The position numbers and the translations under genes are program-made. This document shows positions 7,126 to 11,224 of a DNA stretch of 11,224 bases, piece by piece. Origin of the DNA: an uncultured Bacteroidales bacterium (GTDB lineage: Bacteria > Bacteroidota > Bacteroidia > Bacteroidales > ML635J-15); the NCBI GenBank assembly GCA_905233405.1, contig CAJOEG010000074.1, positions 1 through 11,224 on the forward strand, written 5' to 3'. Under the pieces are notes generated by a model that was not told the origin of the DNA, did no database searches, and saw only the letters and a list, made by a program, of their open reading frames with translations. Every line of letters begins with the position of its first letter. Position 1 is the first letter of the stretch.

Positions 7126-8682
7126 ATGAAACAGATACGAATACTTTGGACTGACGACGAAATAGATCTCCTGAAACCGCATATCATCTTCCTCGAGAGC
7201 AAAGGCTACAGCGTAGATACTGCCACAAACGGAACCGATGCCATTGAACTGTCGAAGCAAAACGACTACGACATAATTTTCCTCGACGAAAACATGCCGG
7301 GACTTAGCGGACTGGAAACACTTTCGCAAATAAAGGATATCCTTCCGCATACACCTATAATAATGATTACAAAAAGCGAGGAAGAAGACATCATGGACGA
7401 AGCCATTGGCTCAAAGATTACCGACTACCTCATAAAACCTGTGAATCCCAACCAGATACTGCTTACCATAAAGAAAAATATCGACAAGCAACGCCTAATT
7501 ACCGAAAAGACTACCTCGTCGTACCAGATGGAATTCGGTCGGCTGGGCATGAGGATAAACGAAGTGTCGAACTACAAGGAATGGTACCAGGTGTATAGGA
7601 AGCTCGTCTATTGGGAAATGCAGCTTATGGAGTCGAACGACAACACTATGGACGAAGTGTTCGAGATGCAGATGAACGAGGCCAACAGCACTTTCTGCAA
7701 GTACATCAAACGCAACTACACATCGTGGTTCCGTCCCGACTGCACCGACAAGCCCCTACTCTCGCCCAACCTGCTGCGCGAAAAGGTTTTCCCGCTGCTC
7801 AACGACGGCAAACTTGTGCTTTTCCTGCTTATCGACAACCTGCGCTTCGACCAGTGGAAAGCCATTGAACCTATACTCAACCAATTCTACACCACCGCCG
7901 AAGAGGATATGTTCTTCTCTATCCTGCCCACCTCAACGCAATACTCGCGCAACTCAATATTTTCGGGACTTATGCCATCTGAAATAAACAAACTCTACCC
8001 CGACCTATGGAAGAACGACGACGAGGAAGGCGGCAAGAACCTCTACGAGGAAGATATGCTCCGTTCGATGATGAACCGCTTCAACATAAGGCAAGGCCTG
8101 TATTTCGACAAAATTACCGACATAAAAAACTGCAAGTCAATAACTGACAATATAAAGAACATAGTACAGAACAAGTTTGTCTCCATTGTGGTAAACTTTG
8201 TCGATTCGCTGTCGCACGCCGGCACCGAGCAGCGCATGGTGCGCGAGCTTACCAACACCACCGAAGCCTACCTTTCGATAACAAAGTCGTGGTTCGAACT
8301 TTCGCCGCTGTTCGACATGCTGAAGGCTTTTGCCGAACAGGGAGCCTACCTCGTCATCGGCACCGACCACGGAAGCATACAGATTGCCAACCCGATAAAG
8401 GTCATCGGCGACCGCGCCACAACCACCAACCTGCGCTACAAGCAGGGGCGCAACCTCGCCTACAACCCGAAGGAAGTGTTCGAGATAACCAATCCATCCG
8501 ATGCATATCTGCCAAAGACAAACATCAGTTCGACATATATTTTCTCGTACAACGACGATTTCTTCGCATATCCGAACAACTACAACCACTATGTGAAATA
8601 TTACAAAAACACCTTCCAGCACGGTGGAATTTCGCTTCAGGAAATGATAATTCCAGCCATAACGATGAAGCCTAAAATTTAG
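7126..8682 (+). CDS. porX: T9SS response regulator PorX (receiver + PglZ domain)
   Basis: A 518-aa cytoplasmic protein. Residues 1-120 are a CheY-like receiver: acidic pair D10/D11, predicted phosphoacceptor D54 in IFLDENMPG, switch T82 (IIMITKSEEE) and K104 in the LIKP motif. A linker (about 125-215) leads into a PglZ domain of the alkaline phosphatase superfamily. Its likely metal or active-site residues are D237 (LLIDNLRFDQW), T271 (LPTSTQYSRNS), D360 (NFVDSLSHAGT), D414/H415 (IGTDHGS) and H499 (FQHGGISLQEM), so the enzyme appears intact. Known from Porphyromonas gingivalis: PorX works with the histidine kinase PorY and the sigma factor SigP to control T9SS genes, and PorX family members are zinc-dependent phosphodiesterases acting on oligonucleotides. 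Neither porY nor sigP is in the window. The ATG at 7126 fits the family N-terminus (ILWTDDE). The middle of the gene is noticeably richer in G+C than the flanks. Confidence 0.93.
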   Translation: MKQIRILWTDDEIDLLKPHIIFLESKGYSVDTATNGTDAIELSKQNDYDIIFLDENMPGLSGLETLSQIKDILPHTPIIMITKSEEEDIMDEAIGSKITDYLIKPVNPNQILLTIKKNIDKQRLITEKTTSSYQMEFGRLGMRINEVSNYKEWYQVYRKLVYWEMQLMESNDNTMDEVFEMQMNEANSTFCKYIKRNYTSWFRPDCTDKPLLSPNLLREKVFPLLNDGKLVLFLLIDNLRFDQWKAIEPILNQFYTTAEEDMFFSILPTSTQYSRNSIFSGLMPSEINKLYPDLWKNDDEEGGKNLYEEDMLRSMMNRFNIRQGLYFDKITDIKNCKSITDNIKNIVQNKFVSIVVNFVDSLSHAGTEQRMVRELTNTTEAYLSITKSWFELSPLFDMLKAFAEQGAYLVIGTDHGSIQIANPIKVIGDRATTTNLRYKQGRNLAYNPKEVFEITNPSDAYLPKTNISSTYIFSYNDDFFAYPNNYNHYVKYYKNTFQHGGISLQEMIIPAITMKPKI

Positions 8683-8687
8683 TATAG

Positions 8688-8752
8688 CCTGTTAATAAAA
8701 ACATTAACTCTCTCACATCCAACACAACAATATTAACAATCCTGTTAATAAA
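8688..8752. promoter_or_regulatory. Two GTTAAT/ATTAAC dyads between porX and the T9SS cargo gene
   Basis: Four copies of one hexamer occur here: GTTAAT at 8691-8696, ATTAAC at 8703-8708, ATTAAC at 8732-8737 and GTTAAT at 8744-8749. They form two inverted pairs, each with a 6-nt spacer, with pair centres 41 bp apart. The longer word CCTGTTAATAAA is repeated directly at 8688-8699 and 8741-8752. The symmetry suggests operator sites for the downstream gene. No T-run follows, so a terminator is less likely. Confidence 0.45.
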
Positions 8753-8790
8753 TATAACAGCAAAAAACTATCTGAAATACGGAATTAATG

Positions 8791-8798
8791 CACTTTTG
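8791..8798 (+). promoter_or_regulatory. Possible -7 box of the T9SS cargo gene
   Basis: CACTTTTG followed by CGCC matches the Bacteroidota -7 pattern TAnnTTTG at all but the first base, and lies 27 nt before the start codon at 8826. No good -33 TTTG was found at the expected distance. The TTTGC-type context is common ahead of Bacteroidales genes. Weak evidence. Confidence 0.35.
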
Positions 8799-8825
8799 CG
8801 CCGTAAATTTTTAAAATGTTTTAAT

Positions 8826-10130
8826 ATGAAGAAATTAACATTTTTGTGCGTAGCAGTAATGGTTACTGCAGCACTAATTTTCAGCTCAGAGAATTCTTTC
8901 TCACAAGTTTATCAATTAGAAAACCCAGGATTCGAAGAATGGGACAATAACGGAGAACCAACTGGCTGGAACTCTTTCCCATCAGCCAACTGTACACTGG
9001 GATCTGCATTATGTGGAACAGCAGCACAAACCAGACACGAACAATCGGATGATGTGCGTCCAGGCTCTACAGGTTCATCATGCAAGATTTTTTCTACATC
9101 TGTAAGTGTTGTCTTTACAACAATCACTGCTAATGGTGCTTTAACGAGTGGACAAATGCAAATCACAAATGCATCAGCATCAAATGTAAACAACTGCAAT
9201 AAGACAATAACATCAAGCGAAGAATTTAACCACAGACTTAATGCAAAACCAGACTCTATAGTATTCTGGGCAAAGGTCGTGAATGCAAGTGATGATTCTA
9301 AGGCTTGCTGCCACCTTTATATACACGACAACTACGACCTAAAAGACCCGCTGGCAGCAAATGAAAACGGATACCAAAGCCACATTGTAGGTGGTGTTAC
9401 GTCATATGACTTTGCTAACAATGGAAGTATGTGGCAACGTCATTCGACACCGATAATATATGAGGGATATTCATGCAATGATCCGCAATTCGTATTGATA
9501 ACTTTCTCCACCAACAAGGATGCTGGAGGTGGTTCTGGCGGTGATGCACTTTACATTGACGATATCGAATTCATATATAATCCAATCCGTTACGAATTTT
9601 CGGAAACCAGATGCGGTTCTTTTACATGGGACGGCGAAACATATACCGAATCCGGCAACTATGTAAAAACTTATGAAGGTACGCCTCGCGACAGTATCGT
9701 AACATTACATTTGACAATAAACAATTCGGTTACAAACGAAATAACAGAAACCGCAGATAACTCCTTCACTTGGAACAACCAACAATATACAACAAGCGGT
9801 GACTACACACAGACTTTTACTGCAACCAACGGTTGTGACAGCATTGTAACCCTCCACCTCACAATAAACACAACAGGCATCAACGAAAATGAAATTGCCG
9901 GAACCAATGTATATCCAAATCCTGCAAAGGACAGAATCAACATTGAAGGTGCTGAAATCAAATCGGTTAGCATCTGCGACATCACCGGAAGGGAAATCGC
10001 CGAATACAAGAATAATGGCGAAAACACAATGAACATCTCGACCGAAATGCTTGAATCTGGCAACTATATGGTAGTCATAAAGACAAATGACGGTAAGTCA
10101 ACCACACAACGAATTGTAATAACAAAATAA
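8826..10130 (+). CDS. T9SS-exported protein: PCMD-like domain, two short repeats, type A sorting domain
   Basis: A 434-aa secreted protein. Residues 1-27 are a Sec signal peptide (MKKLTFLCVAVMVTAALIF ... SFSQ, cleavage after Gln27). Residues about 29-252 (LENPGFEEWDNNGEPTGWNS ... ALYIDDIEFIYN) look like the PCMD family (putative carbohydrate metabolism domain), a beta-sandwich found in Bacteroidota surface proteins; its cysteine pairs are compatible with disulfides. Two repeat units of roughly 45 residues follow (SFTW..x.YT.SG.Y..T, then DSIVTLHLTIN). Residues about 362-434 form the type A Por-secretion sorting domain, with NVYPNPAKDRINIEG, ICDITGREIAEY, LESGNYMVVI and the terminal QRIVITK. 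By family knowledge, such C-terminal domains direct outer-membrane export through T9SS and are cleaved at the surface. ATG at 8826 is chosen because it starts the signal peptide; the frame is open to TTG at 8796. What it binds or cuts is unknown. Confidence 0.9.
   Translation: MKKLTFLCVAVMVTAALIFSSENSFSQVYQLENPGFEEWDNNGEPTGWNSFPSANCTLGSALCGTAAQTRHEQSDDVRPGSTGSSCKIFSTSVSVVFTTITANGALTSGQMQITNASASNVNNCNKTITSSEEFNHRLNAKPDSIVFWAKVVNASDDSKACCHLYIHDNYDLKDPLAANENGYQSHIVGGVTSYDFANNGSMWQRHSTPIIYEGYSCNDPQFVLITFSTNKDAGGGSGGDALYIDDIEFIYNPIRYEFSETRCGSFTWDGETYTESGNYVKTYEGTPRDSIVTLHLTINNSVTNEITETADNSFTWNNQQYTTSGDYTQTFTATNGCDSIVTLHLTINTTGINENEIAGTNVYPNPAKDRINIEGAEIKSVSICDITGREIAEYKNNGENTMNISTEMLESGNYMVVIKTNDGKSTTQRIVITK
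9591..9875 (+). repeat. Two in-frame repeat units in the T9SS cargo gene
   Basis: Unit 1 (9591-9725) and unit 2 (9732-9875) encode diverged copies sharing SFTW, a tyrosine-rich YT.SG.Y stretch, and a nearly identical end: DSIVTLHLTINN versus DSIVTLHLTINT. Unit 2 keeps the GCDSIV form usual in Bacteroidota; unit 1 has PRDSIV and has lost that cysteine. They probably form small beta domains spacing the PCMD-like domain from the sorting domain. Confidence 0.7.
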
Positions 10131-10154
10131 CCGCAAAAAAACACATCCTAATTC

Positions 10155-10187
10155 AAATGAGGCTGTCAACGACAGTCTCATTTTTTT
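10155..10187 (+). terminator. Rho-independent terminator after the T9SS cargo gene
   Basis: AAATGAGGCTGTC, a 3-nt loop AAC, then GACAGTCTCATTT form a 13-bp stem with a single G-U pair, followed directly by a T-run (10181-10187). It lies 24 nt after the stop codon. The left arm starts with AAA, so it could also work on the other strand. The rest of the gap up to clpB (10188-10390) is A+T-rich, with nothing else I can name. Confidence 0.9.
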
Positions 10188-10390
10188 ATTCCCTTCATAA
10201 ATTGCAGAAAGAAAACCCACAACCTGCCATATTGTCATATAAATTTACTTATTTATGCATATTTGTCACTATTACATTCCTCACTACAAGCAAAAACAAT
10301 TGATTATAAGCATTTTATACTATGCGCATTTTTTCTCGGCAAACTTCTTGCAATACCACGCAGCGTTAACTGAAAAAAAATTGAAGAATT

Positions 10391-10501
10391 ATGAATATAG
10401 AAGATTTTACAACGAAAGCTCAGAAGATAATCTCGAAATCGCAGATTATCGCAAGCGAAAATGGACATCAGGCGATTGAACCTGGGCATCTGCTTCATGG
10501 C
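10391..10501 (+). CDS. clpB: ClpB disaggregase, N-terminal 37 residues only; cut at the chimeric junction
   Basis: The frame from ATG 10391 reads MNIEDFTTKAQKIISKSQII then ASENGHQAIEPGHLLHG. This is the start of the Clp N-terminal domain of Bacteroidota ClpB (F..K.Q..i..a..iA...G.QAIEPgHLL.g). Full ClpB is about 860 aa, a hexameric AAA+ chaperone that resolves protein aggregates with DnaK. After LLHG the frame turns into arginine/glycine/proline-rich text (ARPPGGRGVQ...) that is only the shadow of another gene, so ClpB homology ends sharply at about 10,500. Over the same bases the nucleotide composition jumps from A+T-rich to very G+C-rich. The real gene is probably intact in the source genome and simply lost here by misassembly. 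Confidence 0.8.
10479..10501. other. Chimeric junction between Bacteroidales and actinobacteria-like DNA
   Basis: These bases make sense in two frames: EPGHLLHG as ClpB, and NLGICFMA as a TPR helix. Homology to ClpB stops at the right edge and the foreign TPR coding begins at the left edge. A short shared word of roughly 20 bases is what would let an assembler join two unrelated genomes. Confidence 0.75.
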
Positions 10502-10988
10502 GCTCGACCGCCCGGCGGACGCGGTGTCCAGCTACGAGAGCGCCCTGCAGTTCGGCATGCGCTCCGATCTGCGCAACAAGCTCTACGCCAACCTCGGCCA
10601 GGCCTACACCAGCACCGGCCAGATGCAGCAGGCGGTCCAGGCCTTCGAGATGGCCCTGGCCGATAAGACCTACTATCTCAACGACGCCGCCAGCGTGGAT
10701 TACCAGCGCGCGGTGGGCGCCGTGGCCCAGGGCACCGCCGTCATGCAGCCGGTCGACGCTCCGGCGTCGGTGGACATGTCCGGGCTCGACGTGCCGGCGG
10801 ACGGCGCGCCCGTCTGCCGCTTCCCGGTGGAGCCCGGCGTCCGCTTCTATCCCCTGGTCCTGGGCATGGAACCGCAGAACGCCCGCGTCATCACCCTCCA
10901 CTCCGATGGCTCCCTCGAAACCCATATCCTCGACGCCTCCGGTACCCCCTCCAACCAGGTTCTCCTCAATCCGCCCATCTCCCTCTAG
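10482..10988 (+). CDS. C-terminal fragment of a TPR protein from a high-G+C actinobacterium-like source
   Basis: About 168 codons belong to this gene; its 5' end is missing because of the junction, and the apparent ATG at 10461 falls in ClpB sequence. The first part is TPR: NLGICFMALDRPADAVSSYE then NKLYANLGQAYTSTGQMQQA, a textbook pair of 34-residue units. After a loop rich in Ala, Pro, Asp and Val comes a short C-terminal domain (FPVEPGVRFYPLVLGMEPQ ... NQVLLNPPISL) that I do not recognise. Codons end almost always in G or C, unlike every gene to the left. The style suggests Coriobacteriia (Collinsella-like) or a relative; this is inference from composition. Its role is unknown. Confidence 0.7.
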   Translation: MGICFMALDRPADAVSSYESALQFGMRSDLRNKLYANLGQAYTSTGQMQQAVQAFEMALADKTYYLNDAASVDYQRAVGAVAQGTAVMQPVDAPASVDMSGLDVPADGAPVCRFPVEPGVRFYPLVLGMEPQNARVITLHSDGSLETHILDASGTPSNQVLLNPPISL

Positions 10989-10990
10989 GC

Positions 10991-11096
10991 GTGGAGGATA
11001 ACATCTTGATTTGCAGCGAATTAAACAAATTAGGTCTGCCAAAATCGGCAGACCTAATTTCTTCATCTTCCTAATACTCAGCCACTTATCCTCCAC
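10991..11096. repeat. Nested inverted-repeat element after the foreign TPR gene
   Basis: The outer arms are GTGGAGGATAA (10991-11001) and TTATCCTCCAC (11086-11096), perfect over 11 bp. Inside is a perfect 14-bp hairpin, AAATTAGGTCTGCC (11027-11040) with GGCAGACCTAATTT (11047-11060) and a 6-nt loop. The element begins 2 nt after the TPR stop. The nested symmetry looks like a small palindromic intergenic repeat of the foreign genome rather than a plain terminator. Confidence 0.65.
11027..11060. terminator. Strong hairpin, possible bidirectional terminator
   Basis: A perfect 14-bp stem with A-rich left and T-rich right ends, 38 nt after the TPR stop codon. Only three T follow the G+C core on either strand, so termination is plausible but not certain. 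The remaining bases to the window end (11097-11224) show no gene I can support. Confidence 0.5.
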
Positions 11097-11224
11097 ACCC
11101 GTGGCAGCCACCTCCCTAGCTATCAACAACTTGCTGAAACACGGCTCCAGAAAACGCGGAGTCGTTTTTCGGCAAATCTCTGACACCCAAGGACTTGCGC
11201 ACCACGCAAACATTGAGCCCATCA

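Noticed and set aside
8796..8825. Upstream TTG start for the T9SS cargo protein
   Set aside because: It overlaps the likely promoter and leader, and ATG 8826 begins a standard signal peptide.
10461..10481. ATG at 10461 as the start of the TPR protein
   Set aside because: These bases encode ClpB residues in another frame and are A+T-rich like the left side. The TPR gene's true start is missing.
10391..10666. A 91-codon ClpB-like small protein running through the junction
   Set aside because: After residue 37 the text is the out-of-frame shadow of the TPR gene, so it is not a natural product.
10446..11222. Long minus-strand open frame (258 codons) over the right end
   Set aside because: It runs antisense through the TPR gene, the junction and the inverted repeat. 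Its composition is the shadow pattern expected in high-G+C DNA and no domain is visible.
10391..11224. Lateral transfer of an actinobacterial gene into clpB
   Set aside because: There are no mobile-element hallmarks at the edge, clpB is broadly conserved, and a short shared word explains the join as an assembly artefact.

Overview
The window looks like a metagenome-style contig from an uncultured member of the Bacteroidales (Bacteroidota). About 10.5 kb is moderately A+T-rich Bacteroidota DNA. It carries glmS, a PorW/SprE-type lipoprotein, a PorX-type response regulator, a protein with a type A Por-secretion (T9SS) C-terminal sorting domain, and the 5' end of clpB. From about 10,480-10,500 to the end the sequence changes abruptly. 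It becomes very G+C-rich and codes for the C-terminal part of a TPR protein that looks actinobacterial (Coriobacteriia-like), followed by a palindromic intergenic repeat. The switch falls inside the clpB reading frame, and I read it as an assembly chimera rather than a gene fusion.

Layout. 1-5378 (+): glmS (missing its first codons at the window edge), porW/sprE 12 nt later, and a small secreted protein of unknown function 33 nt after that; this is probably one operon. 5390-5595 (-): a decayed C-terminal piece of a surface-protein domain of the 'Fibrobacter succinogenes major paralogous domain' type. 5611-6887: a minus-strand archaeal-type AAA ATPase gene bracketed by two same-orientation copies of a roughly 50-bp repeat, each holding two tandem ATACAT-N2-ATGTAT palindromes. 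The right-hand copy overlaps the ATPase promoter. 7126-8682 (+): porX, a receiver domain fused to a PglZ domain. 8683-8825: an intergenic region with two GTTAAT/ATTAAC dyads. 8826-10130 (+): a T9SS cargo protein (PCMD-like domain, two short repeats, sorting domain), closed by a strong terminator. 10391-10501 (+): clpB start, cut at the junction. 10482-10988: foreign TPR fragment. 10991-11096: nested inverted repeat.

How the genes fit together. Three of the intact genes belong to one biology, the type IX secretion system of Bacteroidota: PorW/SprE is an outer-membrane-associated component, PorX is the cytoplasmic response regulator that controls T9SS genes, and the 8826-10130 product carries the signal for export by this machine. 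The core T9SS genes (porK/L/M/N, sov/sprA) and the partners porY and sigP are not in the window. GlmS supplies glucosamine-6-phosphate for cell-wall and LPS synthesis. I see no convincing new defence or mobile system. The best leads are the repeat-bracketed ATPase, the symmetric dyads between porX and the cargo gene, and the chimeric right end, which should be resolved before anything is concluded about clpB.
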